Shown here: positions 54,732 through 64,000 of the stretch, piece after piece | Position numbering within the stretch: position 1 is the first letter of the stretch | How the letters are laid out: every line of letters begins with the position of its first letter | Origin: Pseudomonas sp. RGM2987 | Lineage (GTDB): Bacteria; Pseudomonadota; Gammaproteobacteria; Pseudomonadales; Pseudomonadaceae | Direction: 5' to 3' | Length of the DNA stretch: 64,000 nt | NCBI RefSeq assembly: GCF_022952855.1 | Contig: NZ_JALJDX010000198.1 | Coordinates: 1 to 64,000, forward strand | Program-made: the position numbers and the translations under genes | The notes under the pieces: generated by a model | The model's database searches: none | The model's input: only the letters and a program-made list of their open reading frames with translations | What the model was told of the DNA's origin: nothing

Positions 54732-57482
54732 TCAGGCGCTGATGCGGGCCTCGCTGGCGAGCCGGTCGATGGCGCGTTCCAGGTCTTCCAGGGCGGCAGC
54801 GGCTTTCGGGTCCTGCTGCTTGAGCAGGGTCTCGCTGCGCTGGCAGGCCGCCCGCAGCTGCGGCACACCGCAGTAGCGCGTGGCGCCGTGCAGGCGGTGG
54901 ACCCGTTCGATCAGGGCGTTGTGATCGTTGGCCTCGCTGGCCTGGCGGATCGCTTCGCGGTCGGCTTCCAGGGACGCCAGCAACATCGCCAGCATGTCCG
55001 CCGCCAGGTCGGCCTTGCCGGCGGCCAGACGCAGGCCTTCTTCATGATCAAGCACCAGCAGTTCGCTGCTTCCCTGGTTCTCGTTGCCGCGTTCCGGCGA
55101 CTGGTTGCGCAAGGCCAGTCCGGTCCATTTGAGCACCACCTGGGCCAGTTGCCGTTCGCTGATGGGTTTGGTCAGGTAGTCGTCCATGCCGCTTTGCAGC
55201 AAGGCGCGCTTTTCATTGGCCATGGCATGGGCGGTGAGGGCGACAATCGGCAGCGGCGTGCAGTGTCGTTCGCTTTCCCACTGGCGGATCGCCTCGGTGC
55301 TCTGGCGTCCGTCCATGCCGGGCATCTGCACGTCCATCAACACCAGGTCGAAGGTTTCCTTCTGCACGGCCTTGACCGCCGCATAGCCGCTTTCTACCGC
55401 GAGCACCTTGGCGCCCATGTCTTCGAGCAGCGTCTGCACCAGTAGCAGGTTTGCGGGATTGTCGTCCACGCACAGTACTTTGGGCGCACGGCTGGCTACC
55501 GGTTCGCTGGGTTCGCTGCGGGGCGGGCGCGGGTTGACCAGGTCGGACAGCGAGCGGCGCAACTTGCGGGTACAGGCCGGCTTGGCCTGCAACTGGCTGT
55601 GAGGGTTGGGGACCGAGAGGTGGTAGAGCGTCTGTTCGGTGGTGGGGCACAGCACCAGCACTTTGCAGCCCAGGTGTTCGAGGTCCCAGATGTGCTGGTT
55701 GAGGCGTTCCGGCGGCATGTCGTTGCTGGTGATGCCGAGCACGGCCAGGTCAATCGCCTGATCGGTCTGGTGGGCGATGGTCACGCCGTTGGTCAGGTTC
55801 TCCAGGGAGTTGAACGGGGTCACTTGCAAGCCGCAGTCTTCCAGTTGGTGCTGCAAGGCCTGGCGCGCCAGTTCGTGGTTTTCCAGCACTGCGACGCGGC
55901 GGCCCAGCAGCGGTGGGCCGGGCAGGTCCTCGGCGTCGTCGCGGGTCTTGGGCAGGCGCAGGCTGATCCAGAATTCCGAGCCTTCGCCCGGTGTACTGTC
56001 GACGCCGATCTCACCGCCCATCTGTTCCACCAACCGTTTGGAAATCACCAGGCCCAGGCCGGTGCCGCCCGGCTGCCGGGACAACGAGTTATCAGCCTGG
56101 CTGAACGCCTGGAACAATGCCCGTACATCCTGGTTGGACAGGCCGATGCCGGTGTCCTGGACGCTGATGCGCAGTTGCACGCTGTCCTCGTGTTCGTCTT
56201 CGAGCATGGCGCGGGCGACGATGGTGCCCTCGCGGGTGAACTTGATGGCATTGCTCACCAGATTGGTGAGGATCTGCTTGAGCCGCAGCGGATCGCCCAC
56301 CAGCGACAATGGCGTGTCGCGGTAGACCAGGCTCACCAGCTCCAGCTGCTTGGCATGGGCTGCAGGGGCGAGGATGGTCAGGGTGTCCTGCAACAGGTCC
56401 CGCAGGTTGAACGGAATGCTGTCGAGCACCAGCTTGCCGGCCTCGATCTTCGAGAAATCGAGGATCTCGTTGATGATCCCCAACAGGCTGTCGGCGGATT
56501 TTTCAATGGTGCCCAGGTAGTCGAGCTGGCGCGGGGTCAGCTCGCTTTTCTGCAATAGATGGGTAAAGCCGAGGATGCCGTTGAGCGGGGTGCGGATTTC
56601 ATGGCTCATGTTCGCCAGGAACTCGGATTTGATCCGGCTCGCTTCCAGGGCTTCTTTGCGCGCCAGGTCGAGCTCGATGTTCTGGATCTCGATGGTTTCC
56701 AGGTTCTGGCGCACGTCTTCGGTGGCCTGGTCGATGCTGTGCTGCAATTCTTCCTGGGCGTTCTGCAAGGTGCCGGCCATGCGATTGATGCCCGAGGCCA
56801 GTTCGTCCAGCTCCTGGCTGCCCAACGGTGGCAGGCGGGTTTCCAGGTGGCCGTCCTTGAGTTGCGCCACGGCTTGCTTGATCTGGCTCAGCGGTCGGTT
56901 GATCGTGCGGCCCATGCGCAGGGCCAGCAAAGCGGTCAGGCCCAGGCCGGCGGCGATCAGCAGCAGGCTGGCGAACAGGCTGCGGTAACCGCGCAACAAC
57001 ATGCCGCTGTGGGACAACTCCAGCTCGACCCAACCCAGCAGGCGGTCGGCTTCTTCGGGAATCAGCTCGCCGGCCAGGTTGCGATGCTTGCCGAACACCG
57101 GCAGCAGGTAGCGTGTGGCGTCATTACCGGTGCGTTGCAACAGCTGGGCGCTGTTGCCCTCCGGTGCCCGGTTGAGCATGGTCGGCCCGGCATGGGCCAG
57201 CGGCGTGCGGTCGGGTGCGAGAAACGTCACGGCGCGCACGTCGGTCTGCTCCAGCGATTGGGTAGCGACGCGCTCCAGCAGTTCGGTGTCCTGGCGGCTC
57301 AGGGCGGGGGCGACGAGCGGGGCCAGCTGCTCGGCGATCATCTCACCACGTTGCAGCAACTGAGCATGCAGGTCCGATTGCTGCATCCAGGTGAAATAGC
57401 CGCCCAGGACCAGTGCCATCAGGCTGGTCGGCAACAGGGTCAGCAACAGCACTCGGCCTTTGATTCCCAGTTTCTTGAGCAC
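54732..57482 (-). CDS. gacS: Hybrid sensor histidine kinase GacS
   Basis: Unorthodox kinase that drives GacA phosphorylation and expression of the Rsm small RNAs, controlling secondary metabolites and lifestyle. 916 residues in order: helix 1 (about 9-31), a periplasmic domain, helix 2 (about 165-187), HAMP, HisKA with phospho-His in NMSHEIRTPLNG (about 290), ATPase (NAIKF, DTGIGL, GGTGLGL), a degenerate receiver-like middle, a receiver with Asp in LVLMDVQMPGMDG (about 715), and an HPt with HRLHGATRYCG (about 860). The start is GTG at 57482 with AGGAG 7 bases upstream, which gives the known LKKLGIKGRVLLLTLLP N-terminus. No frameshift seen. Confidence 0.96.
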   Translation of the reverse strand: MLKKLGIKGRVLLLTLLPTSLMALVLGGYFTWMQQSDLHAQLLQRGEMIAEQLAPLVAPALSRQDTELLERVATQSLEQTDVRAVTFLAPDRTPLAHAGPTMLNRAPEGNSAQLLQRTGNDATRYLLPVFGKHRNLAGELIPEEADRLLGWVELELSHSGMLLRGYRSLFASLLLIAAGLGLTALLALRMGRTINRPLSQIKQAVAQLKDGHLETRLPPLGSQELDELASGINRMAGTLQNAQEELQHSIDQATEDVRQNLETIEIQNIELDLARKEALEASRIKSEFLANMSHEIRTPLNGILGFTHLLQKSELTPRQLDYLGTIEKSADSLLGIINEILDFSKIEAGKLVLDSIPFNLRDLLQDTLTILAPAAHAKQLELVSLVYRDTPLSLVGDPLRLKQILTNLVSNAIKFTREGTIVARAMLEDEHEDSVQLRISVQDTGIGLSNQDVRALFQAFSQADNSLSRQPGGTGLGLVISKRLVEQMGGEIGVDSTPGEGSEFWISLRLPKTRDDAEDLPGPPLLGRRVAVLENHELARQALQHQLEDCGLQVTPFNSLENLTNGVTIAHQTDQAIDLAVLGITSNDMPPERLNQHIWDLEHLGCKVLVLCPTTEQTLYHLSVPNPHSQLQAKPACTRKLRRSLSDLVNPRPPRSEPSEPVASRAPKVLCVDDNPANLLLVQTLLEDMGAKVLAVESGYAAVKAVQKETFDLVLMDVQMPGMDGRQSTEAIRQWESERHCTPLPIVALTAHAMANEKRALLQSGMDDYLTKPISERQLAQVVLKWTGLALRNQSPERGNENQGSSELLVLDHEEGLRLAAGKADLAADMLAMLLASLEADREAIRQASEANDHNALIERVHRLHGATRYCGVPQLRAACQRSETLLKQQDPKAAAALEDLERAIDRLASEARISA

Positions 57483-57696
57483 GCTTGTCTCCTGCATCCA
57501 GCGATCTGATTGAGCTTGCGCGCATCCGGCACGCAATACTTGCGCAGTGTAGCGACTTGCAGGCGGGCAATCTTCGTAAAATTCAAGTCGCGGTGCATCC
57601 GTCTCGCCATGCATCTTTGCAAAGCGCCAAGCGGCGGTTGCCTCTGGGAGGCCGATCTTGAATAATCGCTCAACTGAGAATTATTTGCAGATAATC

Positions 57697-58419
57697 ATGA
57701 ATCCCACTTCCACGCCTTCTCCGCGCATCCTGTCCATCGAAGACGATCCCGTGCTGGGCGCCTATGTGCATGAGCACCTGGGCAGTAGCGGCTTTGACGT
57801 GACCTGGTGCCAGAATGGCCAGGAAGGCCTGGACATTGCCTATCGCCAGGCTTTCGACGTCGTGTTGATGGACATCCTGCTGCCGGGCCTGGACGGCCTC
57901 GCGGTGCTGACCCGTCTGCGCCAGCGGCAGTCGACACCCGTGTTGCTGATGTCGGCCCTGGGCGCCGAAGCGGATCGCATCAGTGGCTTTCGCCTCGGTG
58001 CCGATGATTACTTGCCCAAGCCTTTCAGCATGCTCGAGCTGCATGTGCGCATCGAGGCCATTCTGCGCCGTGTCGCCCTGGACCGGCGCCCGGCATCGGC
58101 GCCAATCGCCCATCAAGTCATGGATCTGGAGTTTGATGAGCAACGCTGTGATGTACAGGTTGCCGGACAGTGGGCCGGGCTGACCCGCAGTGAATACCGC
58201 TTGCTGGAGGTCCTGTATCGCAGCGGCGATGAAGTGTTGAGCAAGGCCTTTCTTTATCAGCATGTTTTGCAACGCGGTTACGCCCCTCACGACCGCAGCC
58301 TGGATATGCACGTCAGCCAGATTCGTCGCAAGCTCAAGGCGATCGGTTACACCGCTCGGCAAGTGCGTACGGTCTGGGGCAAGGGCTATGTGCTGGGGCT
58401 CGACGATGAGGTGGTCTGA
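57697..58419 (+). CDS. pirR: OmpR-family response regulator PirR
   Basis: 240 residues. The receiver (about 8-125) has IEDDPVLGAYV, phospho-acceptor Asp in VLMDILLPGLDG (about 58), MSALGAE and PKPFSMLE. The winged helix (about 145-235) ends in DMHVSQIRRKLK and TVWGKGYVLG. The name follows synteny (gacS-pirR-pirS in P. aeruginosa, where it controls a ferric enterobactin receptor) and is less certain than the family. ATG at 57697 lacks a good ribosome site; a TTG at 57658 has GGGAGG 7 bases upstream and may be the true start, adding 13 residues. Confidence 0.83.
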   Translation: MNPTSTPSPRILSIEDDPVLGAYVHEHLGSSGFDVTWCQNGQEGLDIAYRQAFDVVLMDILLPGLDGLAVLTRLRQRQSTPVLLMSALGAEADRISGFRLGADDYLPKPFSMLELHVRIEAILRRVALDRRPASAPIAHQVMDLEFDEQRCDVQVAGQWAGLTRSEYRLLEVLYRSGDEVLSKAFLYQHVLQRGYAPHDRSLDMHVSQIRRKLKAIGYTARQVRTVWGKGYVLGLDDEVV

Positions 58420-59797
58420 TCTGCCGGGAAGGCACTCGCTGTTCTGGAAGCTGGCATGCCTGTTGGTAGCGTTCTGTCTGCTGATGATCTGGCTGAGCTG
58501 GTCCTGGGGGCGCTACATGGAAGTGCGCAACCAGTTTCTCTCGGATGAAGCCCGCCGCACCCTGAGCCGTTATGCCGCCGAGGCCGAACAGGCCTGGTAT
58601 GCGGGCCAGCAAGCGGGCGTCGAGCACTGGTTGCAAGGCATGCAACAGCGTGAAACGAGTTGGGTTGGCGTGATTGGCTGTGATTTGCAATCCCTGGGGG
58701 ATCGCCCGCTGACCGACAGCGAAATCCAGCGCCTGACCTTCTTGCGCGGCCTCGACTGGCCGATCCACAAGAAGGGCCGCCCATGGCTGCGGGTGCCGTT
58801 TCCCGGTGACCCGTCCGCCGGCAGCCTGGTGATCGAACTGCCCGAGCGTTTCCTGCCGGGGCAGTACCGGGTGTTCTGGCGCGTGATCACCAATGGCGTG
58901 ATTCCCGGGCTGTTCACGTTGCTGCTGTGTGTCGGTCTGTATCGCCTGCTGGTGGTGCCGCTCAACCAGCTGCGCGAGCAGGCCAACGCCTGGCGGGCCG
59001 ATCAGTTGAATGTGCGCCTGTCCAGCCACACCACCAACCGGACCGATGAACTGGGCGAGCTGGGTCGTGCCTTCGATCACATGTCTGAGCGCCTGCAATC
59101 CACGGTTGCCCTGCAACAACAATTGTTACGCAACCTGTCCCATGAACTGCGCACGCCGCTCAGCCGCTTGCAGGTGGCGAGCGAAGGTGAACAGGATCTG
59201 GTCCGGCTGCGCGAACGCATTGCCCGGGAAGTCGCCGGCATGCAACGACTGGTGGACGACACGTTGCAACTGGCCTGGCTCGACACCGAGCGCGCCCTGT
59301 TGCCGGCCGAAGCCATCCAGATCCAGGCTCTGTGGGAAATGCTCACGGAAAATGCCAGTTATGAAAGCGGCTGGCCCGCGGCCCAGATGCGTTGTGCGGT
59401 GGATGCCGAATGCTGGGTCCTGGGCAATCTCAACACGCTGGCCCAGGCCTTGGAAAATGTCCTGCGCAATGCCATCCGCCACTCGCCGCCCGGCGGCATC
59501 GTACGGCTGGACGGTCGGCGCGACGGCCAGTTCTGGCTCCTGTGGTTGGAGGATGAAGGGGGTGGGGTGGCCGAGCAGGACCTGCAGCGTATTTTCGATC
59601 CCTTTACCCGCCTCGATGGCTCCCGTCCGGGGGACGGTGGTTTTGGGTTGGGCTTGAGCATCGCGTGCAATGCGGTGAGGCGCCAGGGCGGGCGGATGTG
59701 GGCGCAAAATGCGGGGAAGGGGCTGCGCCTTAACCTGCGTTTAACCGCCACTGATCCCCCGTGGCGGCCTCCAGCGCCTTATTCCCATAAACCATAA
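58406..59797 (+). CDS. pirS: Sensor histidine kinase PirS
   Basis: 463 residues. Helix 1 is near 12-34 (LFWKLACLLVAFCLLMIWLS), a periplasmic domain (about 35-155), helix 2 near 158-178, HAMP (to about 235), phospho-His in NLSHELRTPLSRL (about 250), N box NVLRNAIRHSPPGG, G1 DEGGGV (degenerate, Glu for Asp) and G2 GGFGLGLSIA. ATG at 58406 lies inside the end of pirR (14-base overlap). The receptor gene pirA that follows it in P. aeruginosa is absent; cysM comes next. Confidence 0.85.
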   Translation: MRWSDLPGRHSLFWKLACLLVAFCLLMIWLSWSWGRYMEVRNQFLSDEARRTLSRYAAEAEQAWYAGQQAGVEHWLQGMQQRETSWVGVIGCDLQSLGDRPLTDSEIQRLTFLRGLDWPIHKKGRPWLRVPFPGDPSAGSLVIELPERFLPGQYRVFWRVITNGVIPGLFTLLLCVGLYRLLVVPLNQLREQANAWRADQLNVRLSSHTTNRTDELGELGRAFDHMSERLQSTVALQQQLLRNLSHELRTPLSRLQVASEGEQDLVRLRERIAREVAGMQRLVDDTLQLAWLDTERALLPAEAIQIQALWEMLTENASYESGWPAAQMRCAVDAECWVLGNLNTLAQALENVLRNAIRHSPPGGIVRLDGRRDGQFWLLWLEDEGGGVAEQDLQRIFDPFTRLDGSRPGDGGFGLGLSIACNAVRRQGGRMWAQNAGKGLRLNLRLTATDPPWRPPAPYSHKP

Positions 59798-59877
59798 CAA
59801 CCGCACTTTGCGTGATATGGCCTGGCAAGGTTTGCCGGTATGATAGGCGCCCCCGCAGTCCGGATTGCGAATACGCC

Positions 59878-60780
59878 ATGACTTTGCAGTACCCCACCAT
59901 CGCCGATTGCGTCGGCAACACGCCGCTGGTCCGCTTGCAGCGCTTGCCCGGCGCCACCAGCAATACGCTTCTGCTCAAGCTCGAAGGGAACAACCCGGCG
60001 GGTTCGGTCAAGGACCGGCCGGCGCTGTCGATGATCACCCGCGCCGAACTGCGCGGGCAGATCCAGCCCGGTGACACGCTGATCGAGGCGACCTCCGGCA
60101 ACACCGGTATCGCCCTGGCGATGGCGGCGGCGATCAAGGGCTATAAGATGGTCTTGATCATGCCGGACAATTCCAGCGCCGAACGCAAGGCCGCGATGAC
60201 CGCCTACGGCGCCGAGTTGATTCTGGTCACCCAGGAGCAAGGCATGGAAGGCGCCCGGGACCTGGCCGAGCGCCTGCAGGCCGAGGGCCGTGGCAAAGTG
60301 CTCGACCAGTTCGCCAACGGCGACAATCCCGAGGCCCACTACACCAGCACCGGCCCCGAGATCTGGCGTCAGACCGGCGGCACCATTACTCATTTCGTCA
60401 GTTCGATGGGCACCACCGGCACCATCATGGGCACCTCGCGCTATCTGAAAGAACAGAACCCGGACGTGCAGATCGTCGGCCTGCAGCCGATGGAAGGCGC
60501 GGCCATCCCCGGCATCCGTCGCTGGCCCGAAGAGTATCTGCCGAAGATCTACCAGGCCGATCGCGTGGACCGCATCATCGACATGGCCCAGGCCGAAGCC
60601 GAGGACGTGACCCGGCGCCTGGCGCGCGAGGAGGGCATCTTCTGTGGCGTGTCCTCGGGCGGTGCCGTGGCGGGGATGCTGCGCCTGTCGAAGGAAGTTG
60701 AAAACGCGGTGATCGTCGCGATCATCTGCGACCGCGGCGACCGCTACCTGTCGACCGGCATTTTCGACGCACCCAACTGA
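59878..60780 (+). CDS. cysM: Cysteine synthase B
   Basis: PLP enzyme forming L-cysteine (or S-sulfocysteine) from O-acetylserine. 300 residues. PLP Lys in [12 protein letters not shown] (about 43), the phosphate loop [12 protein letters not shown] (about 178), TSGNTGIAL near 70 and the C-terminal [10 protein letters not shown]. CysM rather than CysK is indicated by length and the [12 protein letters not shown] end. ATG at 59878 begins [18 protein letters not shown]. Overlaps rlmD by one base (TGATG). Confidence 0.95.
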   Translation: MTLQYPTIADCVGNTPLVRLQRLPGATSNTLLLKLEGNNPAGSVKDRPALSMITRAELRGQIQPGDTLIEATSGNTGIALAMAAAIKGYKMVLIMPDNSSAERKAAMTAYGAELILVTQEQGMEGARDLAERLQAEGRGKVLDQFANGDNPEAHYTSTGPEIWRQTGGTITHFVSSMGTTGTIMGTSRYLKEQNPDVQIVGLQPMEGAAIPGIRRWPEEYLPKIYQADRVDRIIDMAQAEAEDVTRRLAREEGIFCGVSSGGAVAGMLRLSKEVENAVIVAIICDRGDRYLSTGIFDAPN

Positions 60781-62150
60781 TGGCCAAGCAAGAGAGAGGC
60801 CTGCGCTTCCAGCCCAGCGGCGGAAGCCGGGCCCCGCAAGTGCCCACCGGTAAAAAGCAGCGGCTGATCATCGAACGCCTCTCCAGCGATGGGCGCGGCA
60901 TCGGCTTTGTCGATGGACGCACCTGGTTCGTCATCGGTGCCCTGGCCGGCGAAGAGGTCGAGGCGCGGGTGTTGGGTGCCCATGGCAAAGTGGTCGAAGC
61001 CCGCACCGAAAGGGTGTTCCTGCCCAGCGAACTGCGTCGTCCGGCACCGTGCATCCATGCCGGTCGCTGTGGCGGTTGCAGCGTCCAGCATTTGCCCCAC
61101 GCCGAACAACTTGCCCTGAAACAGCGCATGCTCGCCGAGCAGTTGTCGCGGGTGGCCGGCGTCGAGCCGGATGAGTGGGCCGAGCCGTTGAGCGGGCCAG
61201 AGTTAGGTTACCGGCGGCGCGCCCGCGTGGCGGTGCGCTGGGACCAGAAGGCGAAAAAACTCGAGGTGGGCTTTCGCGCTGTTGGCAGCCAGGACATCGT
61301 CGCCATCGGCGAGTGCCCGGTGCTGGTACAGCCCTTGCAGCCGATCATGAGCGGCCTGCCGGACATGCTTCGGCGCTTGAGCAAACCCCAGGCGCTGGGT
61401 CATGTGGAATTGTTCGCCGGTTCGTCCCAGGCGGTCCTGCTGCGGCACATGGCGCCATTGTCGGAAGCCGACCTGACGATCCTCAAGGATTTCTGCGCCT
61501 CTCATCAGGCCCAGCTGTGGCTGCACGGCGAGGGCGAGCCGCAACCGGTCGATCCGGGACAATCCCTGGGCTATCGCCTGGATACCTGGCATCTGGAACT
61601 GGCTTACCGCCCGGGGGATTTCGTCCAGGTGAACGCCGGCGTCAACGAGGCGATGATTGCCCAAGCGCTGCAATGGCTTGCCCCGCAGCCCGAGGAGCGG
61701 GTACTGGATCTGTTCTGCGGCCTGGGCAACTTCGCCCTGCCGCTGGCCAGCCAGGTGCGCCAGGTGGTCGCCGTCGAAGGCGTGCAGACCATGGTCGACC
61801 GTGCGGCGGCCAACGCGCTCAGCAACAATTTGCATAACACTGCCTTTTTTCAGGCCGATTTATCCCAGCCTCTGGCGGGTGCCGAATGGATCGGCGAAGG
61901 CTTTTCTGCGGTACTCTTGGACCCACCCCGTGACGGTGCTTTCGAGGTGGTGCGCAAGCTGGCGTCCCTGGGCGCCAGACGGTTGGTTTATGTATCGTGC
62001 AACCCGGCAACTTTGGCCCGGGACACGGTCGAATTGATCAAGCAGGGCTACCGGTTAAAACGTGCCGGGATTCTCGATATGTTTCCTCAGACGGCGCATG
62101 TCGAGGCCATGGCGTTATTTGAAGCGAGCCAGGATGGCTTGTCCGACTGA
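60780..62150 (+). CDS. rlmD: 23S rRNA (uracil-1939-C5)-methyltransferase RlmD
   Basis: 456 residues. TRAM domain (about 20-80), then four Cys of an iron-sulfur cluster ([11 protein letters not shown] near 85-95 and a further Cys near 180), SAM site [15 protein letters not shown] (about 312), and catalytic Cys in [13 protein letters not shown] (about 405). ATG at 60780 overlaps the cysM stop; the ribosome site would lie within cysM. relA follows after about 100 bases. This is the PA0932-PA0934 order (cysM-rumA-relA). Confidence 0.95.
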   Translation: MAKQERGLRFQPSGGSRAPQVPTGKKQRLIIERLSSDGRGIGFVDGRTWFVIGALAGEEVEARVLGAHGKVVEARTERVFLPSELRRPAPCIHAGRCGGCSVQHLPHAEQLALKQRMLAEQLSRVAGVEPDEWAEPLSGPELGYRRRARVAVRWDQKAKKLEVGFRAVGSQDIVAIGECPVLVQPLQPIMSGLPDMLRRLSKPQALGHVELFAGSSQAVLLRHMAPLSEADLTILKDFCASHQAQLWLHGEGEPQPVDPGQSLGYRLDTWHLELAYRPGDFVQVNAGVNEAMIAQALQWLAPQPEERVLDLFCGLGNFALPLASQVRQVVAVEGVQTMVDRAAANALSNNLHNTAFFQADLSQPLAGAEWIGEGFSAVLLDPPRDGAFEVVRKLASLGARRLVYVSCNPATLARDTVELIKQGYRLKRAGILDMFPQTAHVEAMALFEASQDGLSD

Positions 62151-62252
62151 CCCCGTTCGTGCCAATCCGCCACAGCCCTGGGCGGAAACACGGGCACCGA
62201 AGGGCAGCGATGTTGACGCATTGAATCTGCGTCGTAGGGAAGGTAAGTAAAG

Positions 62253-64000
62253 ATGGTACAGGTGAGAGCACACCAGCCGATCAACACCGACGGCAGTATC
62301 AATCTCGAGGCTTGGCTCGATCACGCGGTCAGTATCGACATGGCACTGGATCGCGAAGCCTTGAAAGCCGCCTGCGAGTTCGCTCGCGAGGCGGAGCAGC
62401 AGCACAACGCGGCGAAGAACCTGTGGTCCGAAGGCACCTCGAGTTTCCAGACGGGCCTGGAGATCGCCGAAATCCTCGCAGACCTCAAGCTCGACCAGGA
62501 TTCGCTGGTGGCTGCCGTGCTTTATCGTGGCGTGCGCGAAGGCCAGATCCAGCTCCCGGTGGTCAGCCAGCGTTTTGGCGCGGTGGTCGCCAAGCTGATC
62601 GACGGCGTGCTGCGCATGGCTGCCATCAGCGCCAGTCTCAGCCCGCGTCATTCCATGGTCCTGGGTACCCAGGGCCAGGTGGAAAACCTGCGCAAGATGC
62701 TGGTGGCAATGGTCGACGACGTGCGCGTCGCGCTGATCAAGCTGGCCGAACGCACCTGCGCGATCCGCGCGGTGAAAGCCGCCGATGACGAGAAGCGCAA
62801 TCGCGTCGCCCGCGAGGTGTTCGACATCTATGCACCGCTGGCTCATCGCCTGGGCATCGGTCACATCAAATGGGAGCTGGAGGATTTGTCCTTCCGCTAC
62901 CTGGAGCCGGACCAGTACAAGCAGATCGCCAAGCTGCTGCACGAGCGGCGCCTGGACCGCGAACGCTTCATCACCGACGTGATGACCCAGTTGCGCGAAG
63001 AGTTGCAGGCCACCGGCGTGGAAGCCGACATCAGTGGCCGCGCCAAGCACATCTATTCGATCTGGCGCAAAATGCAGCGCAAGGGCCTGGAATTCAGCCA
63101 GATCTACGACGTTCGCGCCGTTCGCGTGCTGGTCCCGGAAATGCGCGACTGCTACACCGCGCTCGGGATTGTCCATACCCTGTGGCGGCACATTCCCAAG
63201 GAATTCGACGACTACATCGCCAACCCCAAGGAAAACGGCTATCGCTCGCTGCACACCGCGGTGATCGGTCCCGAGGGCAAGGTGCTGGAAGTGCAGATCC
63301 GCACCCACGCCATGCACGAGGAAGCCGAGCTGGGCGTGTGCGCGCACTGGAAATACAAGGGCACCGACGTCAAGTCCAGCTCCAACCATTACGAAGAGAA
63401 AATCTCCTGGCTGCGCCAGGTACTCGAATGGCACGAAGAGCTGGGTGACATCGGCGGCCTGGCGGAACAGCTGCGGGTCGATATCGAGCCGGACCGGGTC
63501 TATATCTTCACCCCCGACGGTCACGCCATCGACCTGCCCAAGGGCGCGACGCCGCTGGACTTCGCATACCGGGTCCACACCGAGATCGGCCACAACTGCC
63601 GTGGCGCCAAGATCAACGGGCGGATCGTGCCGCTCAACTACAGCCTGCAGACCGGTGAGCAGGTCGAGATCATCACCAGCAAGCACGGCACGCCGAGCCG
63701 CGACTGGCTGAACCCGAACCTGGGCTACATCACCACGTCGCGGGCGCGGGCGAAAATCGTCCATTGGTTCAAGTTGCAGGCCCGCGACCAGAACGTCGCC
63801 GCCGGCAAGACGCTGATCGAGCGCGAACTCAGTCGCCTGGGCCTGCCGCAGGTGGATTTCGACAAGTTGGCCGAAAAGGCCAACATGAAAACCGCCGAAG
63901 ACATGTTCGCCGCCCTCGGTGCCGGCGACCTGCGCCTGGCGCAACTGGTCAACCTGGCCCAGCAACTGGTGGAGCCGGAACGCGGCAACGAGCAACTGGA
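62253..64000 (+). CDS. relA: GTP pyrophosphokinase RelA, 5' part (runs off the window)
   Basis: Ribosome-associated (p)ppGpp synthetase of the stringent response. The visible 582 codons hold an inactive HD-like domain (about 30-200; the HDxxED motif is replaced by LYRGVREG), the synthetase domain (about 235-380) with RAKHIYSIWRKM, YDVRAVRVLVP, NPKENGYRSLHTAV and EVQIRTHAMHEEAE, and a TGS domain (about 410-475). The degenerate hydrolase motif marks RelA rather than SpoT. ATG at 62253 has GGGAAGG upstream. No stop codon occurs before base 64000. Confidence 0.95.
   Translation, partial: MVQVRAHQPINTDGSINLEAWLDHAVSIDMALDREALKAACEFAREAEQQHNAAKNLWSEGTSSFQTGLEIAEILADLKLDQDSLVAAVLYRGVREGQIQLPVVSQRFGAVVAKLIDGVLRMAAISASLSPRHSMVLGTQGQVENLRKMLVAMVDDVRVALIKLAERTCAIRAVKAADDEKRNRVAREVFDIYAPLAHRLGIGHIKWELEDLSFRYLEPDQYKQIAKLLHERRLDRERFITDVMTQLREELQATGVEADISGRAKHIYSIWRKMQRKGLEFSQIYDVRAVRVLVPEMRDCYTALGIVHTLWRHIPKEFDDYIANPKENGYRSLHTAVIGPEGKVLEVQIRTHAMHEEAELGVCAHWKYKGTDVKSSSNHYEEKISWLRQVLEWHEELGDIGGLAEQLRVDIEPDRVYIFTPDGHAIDLPKGATPLDFAYRVHTEIGHNCRGAKINGRIVPLNYSLQTGEQVEIITSKHGTPSRDWLNPNLGYITTSRARAKIVHWFKLQARDQNVAAGKTLIERELSRLGLPQVDFDKLAEKANMKTAEDMFAALGAGDLRLAQLVNLAQQLVEPERGNEQL

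Noticed and set aside
54732-57482. Possible gacS frameshift, as often found in laboratory-passaged strains
   Set aside because: The frame is open from the GTG start through the HPt domain and the length equals the normal protein.
62115-63995. 626-codon minus-strand frame opposite relA
   Set aside because: The plus strand encodes RelA with all synthetase motifs; it lacks a stop only because it runs off the end.

Overview
This is a fully bacterial, gene-dense, GC-rich chromosomal segment from a Pseudomonas of the P. fluorescens group. The assignment rests on recognisable Pseudomonas genes and gene order: lysC-rsmA-tRNA-Ser, amrZ, flgZ-flgN-flgM next to flgA and cheV-cheR, nrdA beside an RstAB-like pair, oprH-phoP-phoQ with dctA nearby, and ldhA-gacS-pirRS-cysM-rlmD-relA. 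It also rests on two families of intergenic REP palindromes typical of fluorescent pseudomonads. No prophage, insertion sequence, integrase, CRISPR array or rRNA operon is visible.

Layout. 1-9.4 kb holds housekeeping genes: an FMN-riboswitch-controlled lumazine synthase (ribH), a threonine aldolase, alaS, lysC, rsmA, tRNA-Ser(GCT), two identical tRNA-Arg(ACG) genes, a small exported protein and the Mg2+ channel gene mgtE. 9.6-10.5 kb holds amrZ with a long upstream region, then tRNA-Arg(CCT). 10.6-18.5 kb is a D-glucarate/galactarate catabolic locus next to that tRNA. It has kdgD-gudP-gudD-KGSADH on the minus strand, a divergent FadR-type regulator with visible operators, and a second paralogous regulator followed by a truncated transporter. 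18.6-24 kb holds an unusual response-regulator-TPR protein overlapping a minimal histidine kinase, then a glutamine-synthetase-like ligase and an MFS transporter.

24-31.7 kb is a flagellum and chemotaxis block: flgZ, flgN, flgM and flgA on minus, cheV, cheR and flgBCDE on plus. Sigma-54 sites precede flgA and flgB and a sigma-28 site precedes flgM. The flagellar series stops abruptly at flgE, which faces nrdA across a REP pair. 31.9-45.6 kb contains nrdA (with an NrdR-like box and a DnaA box), an RstA/RstB-like two-component pair, the PPTase pcpS, an exported dienelactone-hydrolase protein, oprH-phoP-phoQ preceded by tandem PhoP-like half-sites, an AraC regulator, and dctA with a sigma-54 promoter and two upstream palindromes.

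45.8-54.7 kb carries mostly small metabolic or stress genes: an AMACR-type CoA-transferase, sprT, a Yip1 protein, ttcA, a Tag-like glycosylase, arsC-wrbA-DUF2069, a TlpA-like lipoprotein, a META lipoprotein with a zinc-ribbon partner, and ldhA. 54.7-64 kb carries the global regulator gacS, pirR-pirS (without pirA), cysM, rlmD and the 5' part of relA, which runs off the end.

Together the segment is rich in lifestyle-switch control. GacS and RsmA are the two ends of the Gac/Rsm pathway. AmrZ, FlgZ (c-di-GMP brake) and FlgM control motility, PhoPQ/OprH responds to Mg2+, and RelA drives the stringent response. I did not find a clearly new defence or mobile system. The most interesting less-described unit is the RR-TPR/kinase pair at 18.6-20.9 kb. 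The flgE/nrdA junction and several well-formed regulatory-site arrays are also worth checking.
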